Shown here piece by piece: positions 7,054-13,884 of a stretch of DNA of 14,492 bases (position 1 is its first letter; every line of letters begins with the position of its first letter). This DNA comes from Parvularculaceae bacterium (lineage in GTDB: Bacteria; Pseudomonadota; Alphaproteobacteria; Caulobacterales; Parvularculaceae). Under the pieces are notes generated by a model, which saw nothing but the letters and a program-made list of their open reading frames with translations, was not told the DNA's origin and made no database searches. The stretch lies in contig SHAI01000031.1 of the NCBI GenBank assembly GCA_004213235.1, positions 1 through 14,492 on the forward strand. The letters run 5' to 3'. The translations under genes were made by a program, and so were the position numbers.

Positions 7054-8307
7054 TTATTGCTGCGGTGCGTACCAGCTGGCGAGGCCCTCTTGAAGCTTCT
7101 GACCCAGATCTTCCGGAGAAGACGCGCCCTTGATTGCGGCAACCGAGGCGCCCCAGGTGTCATTTTCAAGGTTGGGCGTGCCACGCGACAGGATCTGATA
7201 GGTCGACCGGATCGTGCTCTCACACTCACCACGCCAGCTTACGAATTCAGCAGCAAGCGGGTCGTTGATCTCGACGGGCGTCGACGACAGTGGGAAGAAG
7301 CCCGGCAATGCATTGGCAAAAATACCGGCAAATTCAGGGCTTGCGACCCAGGCCAGGAAGGTTTGCGCCGCTTCCGGGTTTTTTGAGGCTGCATTCATGC
7401 CGATGCCAATGTCGGTGTGGTCAGAGATGTAGCAGGTATCGCCCGCATTCTGAACGGGTGGCTTGAACGCACCCATCTCGAAATCGGCAAGGCTGTTAAA
7501 GCCTGATACCTCCCAGGACCCGGCAGGATAGATCGCCGCGCGGCCAAGGGTAAAGATGTTCTGGCTGTCAGGGTAGGTTTGTGCCTCGTATCCGTCACCC
7601 AGATATGCGCCCCAGCGTGCCAATGTTGCATAGGGTGCAACCCAGCCCGCGTCGGTCAGCTTTTGTTCGCCCGCGATCAGGGCAAGCCGGCCTTCTTCAC
7701 CTTTCCAGTAGTTTGGACCGATGTTGTTATAGCCCATTGTGGCCGCTTCCCATTGGTCGTTGGTGCCCATGGCCATCGGGATATAGGTTCCATCGGCCTT
7801 GATCGCCTCTAGCGCGGCAAAGAATTCATCTTCGGTCGCAGGCACATCCAGGCCCAGCTCGGCAAAGGCGTCTTTGTTGTAGATAAAGCCGTGGATCACA
7901 GAGGCCATTGGCACACAAAAGCTGGCCGAACCGTCATCCGTTTGCCAGGCCGATTTGGCAACGGCCGAGAAATTGTTCATTGCCTCCAGACCGCTGAGGT
8001 CCGACAGGTGGCCCGCATCGTAAAGCGCCAATGAGGCATCAAAGGGGCGGCATGTGATCAGATCGCCCGCCGATCCGGCATCGAGTTTGGAATTGAGAAC
8101 CGCATTGTACTCGGCCGGTGCGGATGGCGTGAATTTCACCGATATATTAGGGTGCTTGGCCTCAAAGGCAGGAATGATTTTCTCCTGCCAAAGCTTGAGG
8201 TCGTCGTTGCGCCAGCTTTCGATGGTTATCGTTGCGTCCATGGCCAGCGCACTCGTCCCGGCGAGTGCAGTGGTCAGCAGGGCGATTCCGAGTGTGTTTC
8301 GTTTCAT
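7054..8307 (-). CDS. Sugar ABC transporter periplasmic substrate-binding protein (family 1)
   Basis: A 417-residue extracellular solute-binding protein that captures the sugar in the periplasm for the MalF/MalG-type channel. A Sec signal peptide covers about residues 1-22 (MKRNTLGIALLTTALAGTSA then LA), without a lipobox cysteine. The mature part begins with TITIESWRNDDLKLW and continues with features of the family, such as NISVKFTPSAPAEYNAVL and YPAGSWEVSGF. Tryptophan and other aromatics are frequent, as expected for a sugar site. The ATG overlaps the murQ stop by four bases, and GGGAG within the murQ end is its ribosome site. The substrate cannot be read from the sequence; the operon suggests MurNAc and/or GlcNAc or short oligomers. 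Confidence 0.93.
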   Translation of the reverse strand: MKRNTLGIALLTTALAGTSALAMDATITIESWRNDDLKLWQEKIIPAFEAKHPNISVKFTPSAPAEYNAVLNSKLDAGSAGDLITCRPFDASLALYDAGHLSDLSGLEAMNNFSAVAKSAWQTDDGSASFCVPMASVIHGFIYNKDAFAELGLDVPATEDEFFAALEAIKADGTYIPMAMGTNDQWEAATMGYNNIGPNYWKGEEGRLALIAGEQKLTDAGWVAPYATLARWGAYLGDGYEAQTYPDSQNIFTLGRAAIYPAGSWEVSGFNSLADFEMGAFKPPVQNAGDTCYISDHTDIGIGMNAASKNPEAAQTFLAWVASPEFAGIFANALPGFFPLSSTPVEINDPLAAEFVSWRGECESTIRSTYQILSRGTPNLENDTWGASVAAIKGASSPEDLGQKLQEGLASWYAPQQ

Positions 8308-9221
8308 GACATTCTCCCTTGGATATTTGATCTGTTTGATCTGAGTTGCGCCAGAGCGGCGCGAAGGTTTCCTTCGGTTTGTCGAAGAAGAGTTTGAGCC
8401 ACATCAGGCGATTGCCCGGACGCTACCAGAATGGCAGGTTTTACAACGCCCCCGGTGGAGTTGAGCGCGGCATGAGCGGTGCCTTTGCCGACCTCGGCGA
8501 TGCGTCCCACGATCCCACAAGCGCGCGCGCGCAGTTTGGCATTGTCGGCATGCAGGTTCACCATCATACCGTCGTGCACATGACCCAGCTCGATCGCCAT
8601 AAGGGTCGAAAGCATGTTCAGCGCAATCTTTTGCGCCGTGCCAGCGCCCATGCGCGTCGATCCCGAAAGGACTTCGGGCGGGGTCGCGAGCAAGATCGGG
8701 TGGTCGGCCATCGCCAGCAAAGGTGTTGCGCTGTTGTTGGATATTGCAATCACCTTGGTGCCGGCCGCGCGCGCCAATTCGGTCGCCCTGAGCGTATAGG
8801 GCGTGGATCCGCTGGCTGAAACGGAAATCATGGCATCACAGGGGCCAATCGCGGCCAATACCTGTTCAAGGCCCGTCGTTTCATCTTCGGTTGCGCCCGG
8901 CATTTCGACGCCGGTCGGCAAGCCGCCAGCCATGTGTATGCGCAGTTGATCGGGGGGGATGGAAAACGTTCCGCCCAGTTCCTGTGCGTCTGCCGCAGCC
9001 ATCAGCCCCGAAGATCCGGCCGCAACATAGTGAACAGTGCCACCTGCCCGCAGGGCGTGCGCCAGAGCCCGCGCCCCATCCGCAATTTTGCAGACCACCG
9101 CGCGCACAGATCCGGCCGCAGCGATCTGACCCTGCGCCAGAATCTCTGCAGCTTCGGCGAGTGGGCGATCATCAATTCCCCTCGCTTGATCATGCAATGC
9201 TTCGGTCTGCGGTATCAGCAT
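8304..9221 (-). CDS. murQ: N-acetylmuramic acid 6-phosphate etherase-like protein (MurQ family)
   Basis: A 305-residue SIS-fold enzyme predicted to cleave the lactyl ether of MurNAc-6-phosphate, giving GlcNAc-6-phosphate and D-lactate in the cytoplasm. The strongest mark is the family signature at 183-205, PEVLSGSTRMGAGTAQKI followed by ALNMLST. AAGSSG (67-72) corresponds to the phosphate-binding GAGTSGR loop of E. coli MurQ, though the usual Arg is Leu here. The two acidic catalytic residues appear kept: Glu81 in DAQE (usually DASE) and Glu112 in ATEDE. It is therefore a diverged but probably active MurQ; another ether or phospho-sugar substrate is possible. ATG 9221 has a strong GAGGGG ribosome site. 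It is the first gene of the transporter operon, an unusual order, and is read from the divergent control region. Confidence 0.85.
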   Translation of the reverse strand: MLIPQTEALHDQARGIDDRPLAEAAEILAQGQIAAAGSVRAVVCKIADGARALAHALRAGGTVHYVAAGSSGLMAAADAQELGGTFSIPPDQLRIHMAGGLPTGVEMPGATEDETTGLEQVLAAIGPCDAMISVSASGSTPYTLRATELARAAGTKVIAISNNSATPLLAMADHPILLATPPEVLSGSTRMGAGTAQKIALNMLSTLMAIELGHVHDGMMVNLHADNAKLRARACGIVGRIAEVGKGTAHAALNSTGGVVKPAILVASGQSPDVAQTLLRQTEGNLRAALAQLRSNRSNIQGRMS

Positions 9222-9241
9222 GTGATTCCCCTCGAATTACA

Positions 9242-9266
9242 GGTAACACCATTATAATACCTATTG
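9242..9266 (-). promoter_or_regulatory. Operator-like element with embedded -10 of the murQ operon
   Basis: On the minus strand this reads CAATA, then GGTAT, TATAAT, GGTGT and TACC: two GGTRT half-sites 11 bases apart, with a perfect -10 hexamer (TATAAT, 9251-9256) between them. Transcription would start near 9244, about 20 bases before the murQ ATG. No good -35 is seen at 16-18 bases. The same element occurs at 9364-9388 before the other operon. The likely binder is the GntR protein encoded at 10264; a bound repressor would cover the -10. Confidence 0.6.
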
Positions 9267-9363
9267 TCCATCCTTTACTTTGCACATCCTGAATTTATCA
9301 AAAATACGGCGGTGAAATGGTTTGGCATTCTCTATTTGGCTTTGTTTAGGTCTTTTATTCGTG

Positions 9364-9388
9364 CAATAGGTATTGTAAAGGTATCTAA
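9364..9388 (+). promoter_or_regulatory. Operator-like element of the kinase-gntR-nagB-nagA operon
   Basis: The plus strand reads CAATA, GGTAT, TGTAAA, GGTAT and CTAA. It shares CAATAGGTATT and the 11-base GGTRT spacing with the element at 9242-9266, in the same orientation relative to its own gene. It ends directly at the kinase ATG (9389) and includes its AAGG ribosome site. A repressor here would block both promoter and ribosome access. If the central hexamer is the -10, the mRNA would have almost no leader. Confidence 0.6.
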
Positions 9389-10267
9389 ATGGATGAGACC
9401 CTTCATACCAACGTTCTGGCCATTGACGGCGGTGGGACGCGGTGTCGCGCAGCGCTGAGCATGGCGGGGCATGTGCTCACGGTTGAGACCGGCGCAGCCA
9501 ACGTGATGAGCGATTTCGACGGCGGCGTGGCGCAAATTGTTGCCTCGCTGTCGGGATTGGCAATGCAGGCCGGGGTCGGCCTTGAGGCATTGCTGCGCTA
9601 TCCTGCATTCGTGGGCCTTGCGGGGGTGACCGGCCCCGAAATCACGCAACGCCTGCGCGCGGCCTTGCCGTTAAAGGTTCTTCGGATAAATGACGACCGT
9701 CCTGCCGCGTTGCGGGGCGCTTTGGGCGCGCGCGAAGGCGTGATTGTTCATTGTGGAACGGGGTCTTTCTTTGGTGCGCAGATTGACGGCGCGGTCAGGT
9801 TCTCAGGCGGGTGGGGCCCGGTTCTGGGGGATGAAGCTTCGGCGCAGTGGGTGGGTCGTTCGGCTTTGCGGCTTGCGCTTGAGGCAATTGATGGGCGGGC
9901 GCAAAAGACCGCACTGGCAGCGGCATTGCTGGATAAATTCAAAGGCGCCGAGGGAATTGTAAGCTTTGGTCGAACCGCCAGCCCGGCGGAATTCGGGGCG
10001 CTCGCGCCGCTGGTGACGGATGCGGCCGGGCGGGGGGATCAACTGGGCGTTCAGATCATGGCTGAGGGCGCGCAGGATATCGCGCGCAGCCTTGCGCCCA
10101 TCGGCTGGAAGCCGGGATTGACCATTTGCCTGACTGGCGGCATCGCGCCGTATTTCGAACCCTATCTGCCCGGGGAAATTCAGACCGATATCGCGCCGCC
10201 ATCTGGCGCCCCTTTGACCGGAGCGTTGGATCTGGCTTTGGAACTTGCACGGGAGTGTTCCAGATGA
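9389..10267 (+). CDS. BadF/BadG/BcrA/BcrD-type ATPase, predicted N-acetylglucosamine/N-acetylmuramate kinase
   Basis: A 292-residue ASKHA-fold sugar kinase of the group that includes mammalian NAGK and the bacterial dual GlcNAc/MurNAc kinase MurK. Motifs in order: phosphate-1 DGGGTRCRA (13-21), a candidate catalytic acid in NDDRPA (101-106), GTGS (123-126), GGWGPVLGDEAS (140-151), and the C-terminal LTGGIAPYFEP. It would phosphorylate the imported amino sugar at O6 with ATP, which an ABC-fed pathway needs because no PTS supplies the phosphate. The ATG at 9389 follows AAAGG and lies directly behind the operator element. The stop overlaps the gntR start (ATGA at 10264-10267). Whether it prefers GlcNAc or MurNAc cannot be told from the sequence. 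Confidence 0.88.
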   Translation: MDETLHTNVLAIDGGGTRCRAALSMAGHVLTVETGAANVMSDFDGGVAQIVASLSGLAMQAGVGLEALLRYPAFVGLAGVTGPEITQRLRAALPLKVLRINDDRPAALRGALGAREGVIVHCGTGSFFGAQIDGAVRFSGGWGPVLGDEASAQWVGRSALRLALEAIDGRAQKTALAAALLDKFKGAEGIVSFGRTASPAEFGALAPLVTDAAGRGDQLGVQIMAEGAQDIARSLAPIGWKPGLTICLTGGIAPYFEPYLPGEIQTDIAPPSGAPLTGALDLALELARECSR

Positions 10268-11013
10268 ACACAGTTGAGTTTTTGCGCCCCTCAGGGTGGC
10301 TCGGCCAAAACGAAGGCCCGCGCTATGTGCAGCTGCGTCAGCGGCTGGAAAATGGCATAGCATGCGGCTTGCTGCCCCCCAATTCGTCGCTTCCCCCCGA
10401 GCGCGAGATTGCAGAAATAACTGAACTGTCCCGTGTAACGGTCAGAAAAGCGATTCAGGAGTTGGTGCGCGACGGATTGATCGAACAGCGGCAGGGGTCA
10501 GGCTCGTTTATCCGCGACCCCATAAACCGTGTGGAACAATCATTGTCGCACCTGACCTCGTTCACCGAGGACATGGCCCAACGCAATCTGCAGACCACTT
10601 CGCGCTGGCTTGAACGCGGTGTTTTCCTGCCGACGCAAACAGAGAAAGAGGTGCTTGATTTGACAGAGACCGCCGAAGTGGCACGTATTTACCGTCTGCG
10701 GGAAGCGGGCGGGCGCCCGATGGCGCTTGAACGAGCGTCTTTGTCGCTTGATGTGCTGCCCAACCCGCTTGAGGTGACGACATCGCTGTACGAAGTTCTC
10801 GATTTCCGGGGCATGCGCCCGGTGCGGGCGGTTCAAAAGATTTCTGCGATCAACCTCGAGGCGCGTGAAGCCGAGTTTTTGCAGGTTCCCGAAGGGGCCG
10901 CCGGACTTTCCATAGAACGCACCTCTTACCTGGCCGATGGTCGGGTGGCCGAGCTTACCCGTTCGCTCTATCGCGGCGACGCTTACGACTTTGTCGCCGA
11001 GCTGCGGCTTTGA
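10264..11013 (+). CDS. GntR-family transcriptional regulator (HutC subfamily, UTRA domain)
   Basis: A 249-residue regulator. The winged helix spans about 18-85, with YVQLRQRLENGI, the recognition region LSRVTVRKAIQELVRDGLI and the wing QRQGSGSFI, all typical of GntR. The rest (about 100-245) is a UTRA effector domain with AREAEFLQVPEGAAGL and ERTSYLADGRVAELTRSLYRG. NagR/DasR-type relatives bind GlcN-6-phosphate or GlcNAc-6-phosphate and release their operators. Here it is likely to repress both divergent operons through the paired elements at 9242-9266 and 9364-9388, and it is part of the operon it would control. The start at 10264 is chosen for the GGGAG ribosome site and the ATGA overlap with the kinase stop. 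The regulator-operator link is inference. Confidence 0.9.
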   Translation: MNTVEFLRPSGWLGQNEGPRYVQLRQRLENGIACGLLPPNSSLPPEREIAEITELSRVTVRKAIQELVRDGLIEQRQGSGSFIRDPINRVEQSLSHLTSFTEDMAQRNLQTTSRWLERGVFLPTQTEKEVLDLTETAEVARIYRLREAGGRPMALERASLSLDVLPNPLEVTTSLYEVLDFRGMRPVRAVQKISAINLEAREAEFLQVPEGAAGLSIERTSYLADGRVAELTRSLYRGDAYDFVAELRL

Positions 11014-11030
11014 CAGAAAGGCTGCAAGAC

Positions 11031-12059
11031 ATGTCACTGAAACCGACGCTGATGCATCAGGAGGTGCGCGAAATACCTCAGGCCGTGGAGCGCTTGCTGA
11101 GTGACGGCAACGATGCGATTCGAACGGCTGTCGCCCTGATGCGCGCCGCCAATCCGCGTTATTTTATTTCGGTTGCGCGTGGGTCGTCTGACCATGCGGC
11201 CACCTTTCTGAAATATGCGAGCGAACTGTTACTTGGGCGCCCCATGGCTTCGGTGGGCCCGTCGGTCAGTTCGGTCTATGGGGTCACGCTGGATGCGCGT
11301 GATGCTGTCGGGATCTCTGTGTCGCAATCGGGCAAAAGCCCCGACATCGTGGCCATGACGCGCGCGCTGCGTCTCAGCGGGGCACTGACTGTTGCGATCA
11401 CAAATGATGCCGCATCACGGCTGGGGCGTGCGGCAGATGTCACGTTGCCAATCCACGCGGGCCCCGAGCTGAGCGTCGCCGCCACAAAGACATTCGTGAC
11501 ATCGCTCATCGCCGGGCTGTGGCTTTTTGCCGAGCTGAGCGAAGATGATGAATTGCTGCGTGCCATTCGTACATTACCGGAATTTCTGGAACAGGCCACA
11601 TATTGTGACTGGTCTGCGGCCGCCGCTGCGATCGATGGGCGCTCGCTTTATACCATCGGGCGTGGTCCATCGTGGGCAATCTCCAACGAGGCGGCTCTCA
11701 AGTTCAAGGAGACATGCCTCATCCATGCTGAAAGCTATTCGTCGGCGGAAGTGTTGCACGGTCCGGTGTCGATTGTCGAAAGCGGGTTTCCGGTCATCGT
11801 CTTTGCCGCCTGCGACAAGGCCGAGCAGACCGCAGCAGACACCGCAGATGCGCTGGCCGAAAAAGGTGCAAATGTCTTTGCCGTTACAAACAAAACCCGG
11901 CGCGCCACACCGCTGCCACATGTGCGCACCGATCACTGGCTGTGCGATCCGATTGCGGCCATCGTGTCGTTTTACACAATGGTGGAAGAGGTCGCGCGCG
12001 CACAGGGGATCAACCCCGACCAGCCCCGCCACCTCAAAAAGGTGACTGAAACGGTATGA
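11031..12059 (+). CDS. SIS-domain glucosamine-6-phosphate deaminase (NagB-II type)
   Basis: A 342-residue protein of two SIS domains (about 46-160 and 203-330), related to the isomerase half of GlmS. Motifs are ARGSSDHAA (49-57), SQSGKSPD (98-105), ELSVAATKTF (146-155), GRGPS (210-214), EAALKFKETC then IHAESYSSAEVLHGP (220-245), and the C-terminal NPDQPRHLKKVTET. This pattern matches the SIS deaminases (as in Shewanella NagB-II) that turn GlcN-6-phosphate into fructose-6-phosphate and ammonia and replace the unrelated classical NagB. No glutaminase domain is present, so it is not GlmS. ATG 11031 has AAAGG upstream; a TTG at 11010, overlapping the gntR stop, would add seven residues and is less likely. 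The stop overlaps nagA by ATGA. Confidence 0.87.
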   Translation: MSLKPTLMHQEVREIPQAVERLLSDGNDAIRTAVALMRAANPRYFISVARGSSDHAATFLKYASELLLGRPMASVGPSVSSVYGVTLDARDAVGISVSQSGKSPDIVAMTRALRLSGALTVAITNDAASRLGRAADVTLPIHAGPELSVAATKTFVTSLIAGLWLFAELSEDDELLRAIRTLPEFLEQATYCDWSAAAAAIDGRSLYTIGRGPSWAISNEAALKFKETCLIHAESYSSAEVLHGPVSIVESGFPVIVFAACDKAEQTAADTADALAEKGANVFAVTNKTRRATPLPHVRTDHWLCDPIAAIVSFYTMVEEVARAQGINPDQPRHLKKVTETV

Positions 12060-13189
12060 CTGAAACGCATGTCACTTTCAGAAATGGCCGGGTCTTTGAT
12101 GGTGAACAACTGCATCAAGGGCAGGCGGCGCTTTTTGAAAACGGGCGGTTTAACGGTTTACACCCCGAGGCAGGGCTGGATCGATCCGAGCAGGACATAG
12201 ACCTTGGCGGCGATATTTTGTTTCCGGGCTTTGTAGATCTTCAGGTGAATGGCGGTGATGGCATACTGTTCAATGCGGACCCTTCGGTTCTCACGCTGCG
12301 GCGAATGGCGGATGCCCATCAAAGACTTGGCGTAACGGCCTTTTTGCCCACATTGATCACCGATACCCAAGACAAGACCCGCGCCGCAATTGCCGCCGTT
12401 GACAAAGCCATCCAAGCCGGTGTGCCGGGTGTCGTGGGATTGCATCTTGAGGGGCCGCATCTGTCTGTTGCGCGCAAGGGTGCCCATGATGCTGCGCTGA
12501 TCCGGAGGATGGAGGCCGAGGATCTGGAGATTTTGCTGGCAGCAGCGAAAACACTGCCGCGCCTCAAGGTGACCATCGCCCCCGAGACCGTCTCTGAACA
12601 TCAGGTCTCGGCCCTGGTGGCTGCGGGCGTTTTGGTGTCGCTGGGCCACAGCGACGCTGATCACGCGACATGCGCGCGGTTTATCGCTGCAGGGGCGCGA
12701 TGCGTGACCCATTTGTTTAACGCGATGAGCCAGCTGGGCAACCGAGAGCCCGGTCTGGTGGGGGCGGCCCTGTCCAGTGCCACGGTACACGCGGGGCTGA
12801 TCGCAGATGCGGTGCATGTGCATCCAGATACGATTCGTGCCGCCTGGAAAGCGAAAAGGGGTCCGGGAAAGATCTTTCTTATAAGCGATGCGATGGCGGT
12901 TGCGGGTACGGACGTGACCCAGTTTGAGCTTGGCGGTCGTTTGATCCGCCGCCATGAGGGCGTTCTGACACTGGCCGATGGAACCCTTGCGGGCGCTGAC
13001 CTTGATCTGGCGACGGCGGTGCGGGTCATGGTGGATAAGGTTGGCGCAGACCTTACAGACGCACTGAAAGCCGCAACATCGATACCTGCCGCACTGATCG
13101 GGCATGACTATCGGTTTGATCGAATGTCGGACGTGGTCCGGTTGTCGGCGAACTCTGGTCGCGTCAAATCCATGGCTGCCCACGTCTGA
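12056..13189 (+). CDS. nagA: N-acetylglucosamine-6-phosphate deacetylase
   Basis: A 377-residue amidohydrolase-fold enzyme that removes acetate from GlcNAc-6-phosphate to yield GlcN-6-phosphate, the substrate of the SIS deaminase encoded just upstream. Key sites are PGFVDLQVNGGDG (57-69), the metal ligand Glu132 in HLEGPHL, His198 in SLGHSDAD, His219 in THLFNAM, the substrate loop DAVHVHP (251-257), and catalytic Asp278 in LISDAMAVAG. All are intact. The length fits bacterial NagA (about 380). The C-terminus (from IGHDYRFDRMSDVVRL) is a loose match to the usual end. The ATG overlaps the deaminase stop. It is the last gene of the operon; no strong terminator follows directly, and the frame stays open for 24 more codons after the stop. 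Confidence 0.95.
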   Translation: MTETHVTFRNGRVFDGEQLHQGQAALFENGRFNGLHPEAGLDRSEQDIDLGGDILFPGFVDLQVNGGDGILFNADPSVLTLRRMADAHQRLGVTAFLPTLITDTQDKTRAAIAAVDKAIQAGVPGVVGLHLEGPHLSVARKGAHDAALIRRMEAEDLEILLAAAKTLPRLKVTIAPETVSEHQVSALVAAGVLVSLGHSDADHATCARFIAAGARCVTHLFNAMSQLGNREPGLVGAALSSATVHAGLIADAVHVHPDTIRAAWKAKRGPGKIFLISDAMAVAGTDVTQFELGGRLIRRHEGVLTLADGTLAGADLDLATAVRVMVDKVGADLTDALKAATSIPAALIGHDYRFDRMSDVVRLSANSGRVKSMAAHV

Positions 13190-13380
13190 GCGCTTCTGGA
13201 TGCGGGCGTGACAAGCGAGGCGCGCCTCAAGCTGGCAGATCTGCGATTTCACCGTGACAAATGATGCGTGAATTTTCAGCCGTTTCGTCAATTGCATTCC
13301 TGGAAACTGTTCCAAATTTTTGATGTGCGCGTTGTCCAGCCTTCGGATCTTGTGGCTTGCAGGTCTGGCTGGATTATCCA

Positions 13381-13462
13381 TGTTCAACACCTGTGCTGAA
13401 CAAAGCTTTCGCGCGGCCGCAGGCCGGTTCGCGCCCGACCCTGCCTGCGGGGGGCGCTTTTT
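13381..13462 (+). ncRNA. Candidate small structured RNA ending in a terminator
   Basis: An imperfect dyad at 13381-13402 has arms TGTTCAACAC and GTGCTGAACA, nine of ten positions pairing around CT. It is followed after about 25 bases by a strong terminator at 13429-13462. Two hairpins with a T-tract and no gene directly upstream resemble a short sRNA. No convincing promoter is visible, and the first dyad may instead be an operator. Low confidence. Confidence 0.2.
13429..13462 (+). terminator. Rho-independent terminator
   Basis: Arms GCGCCC and GGGCGC, extended inside by CCC/GGG across a two-base bulge, enclose a short TGCCTGC loop and are followed by TTTTT on the plus strand. It would stop readthrough from nagA, about 240 bases downstream of its stop, or end a small RNA. 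Confidence 0.6.
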
Positions 13463-13598
13463 CAATCTTGTAAGATATTAAAAAATTTGTGGTTTTGGCA
13501 ATCATCGCACGCAGCTTTGGCGTCACGATGCGCCTGCCTGGGGTTGGGCGCTGCCCTTGCGGCTTTTATGCAGAGGTCTTTGGTCTTCGTGGAAAAAG

Positions 13599-13648
13599 CT
13601 TCAAGCTTGAACCTTTGTGCTTGAAGTTACTTTTCTCCCATCTATGAT
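13599..13648 (+). promoter_or_regulatory. Promoter with overlapping palindromic operator, upstream of the MarR gene
   Basis: TTGAAG (13621-13626) and TATGAT (13643-13648), 16 bases apart, form a good sigma-70-type promoter. The -35 lies in an inverted repeat: CTTCAAGC (13599-13606) and GCTTGAAG (13619-13626). The left arm is also part of a perfect 12-base palindrome, TTCAAGCTTGAA (13600-13611). Such dyads are typical MarR targets, so autoregulation by the downstream regulator is plausible. Transcription would start near 13655, leaving a 5' leader of about 225 bases before the MarR ATG. Confidence 0.5.
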
Positions 13649-13698
13649 TTGCGCAGGTTTGAAGGAGACGCCGGAGCGGTGCAGAAGGATCGGGGAAC

Positions 13699-13884
13699 AT
13701 GACGGCGCTTTGTTTTGGCGCAAGCCCTGCGCGCTCAGATGTTGTGAACACCACAGTGCCGCATGGCGCGTTTCGTGGAAATTGGGATCTGCAGCCGGCC
13801 CTTGCGGATCCAATATTTTTACGCAGCAAAAACCCCACAACGATCCGAAGCCATTGCCCGGCAATTTCCGGCGTCGACGTATGA
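13699..13884 (+). CDS. Possible 61-residue leader peptide or small protein upstream of the MarR gene
   Basis: An ATG at 13699 preceded by AAGGA (nine bases upstream) opens a 61-codon frame. Its stop overlaps the MarR start as ATGA (13881-13884), the same junction used between many genes in this window. The MarR start itself has no visible ribosome site, which would fit translational coupling. The protein (MTALCFGASPARSDVV...) matches no family I know, and its codon use is not clearly that of a gene. It may be chance in a long leader. Confidence 0.25.
   Translation: MTALCFGASPARSDVVNTTVPHGAFRGNWDLQPALADPIFLRSKNPTTIRSHCPAISGVDV

Larger units (their letters stand above)
13190..13598. other. Non-coding stretch downstream of nagA
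   Basis: I see no confident gene here. It contains a perfect 12-base palindrome GAGGCGCGCCTC (13217-13228), and a weak hairpin with arms TGGAA/TTCCA (13301-13314) followed by a T-rich run that could end the nagA mRNA. A 22-base dyad lies at 13381-13402 and a strong terminator at 13429-13462. Its AT-rich pocket at 13468-13500 is unlike the neighbouring coding DNA. Confidence 0.5.

Noticed and set aside
11010..11030. TTG start for the SIS deaminase overlapping the gntR stop
   Set aside because: ATG 11031 has a ribosome site and fits the usual N-terminus; the TTG remains possible but less likely.
13407..13462. tRNA-like GGTTCG within a GC-rich hairpin region
   Set aside because: No anticodon arm or acceptor stem of tRNA shape can be formed; the 3' part is better explained as a terminator.
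12158..13465. 435-codon open frame on the minus strand, antisense to nagA
   Set aside because: Composition is rich in Arg, His, Gln and Cys with no family features; the plus strand encodes an intact NagA with all catalytic residues.
13617..13880. Longer start for the MarR gene with 88 more residues
   Set aside because: The extension is Cys- and Trp-rich and unlike MarR N-termini; 152 residues is the family length.
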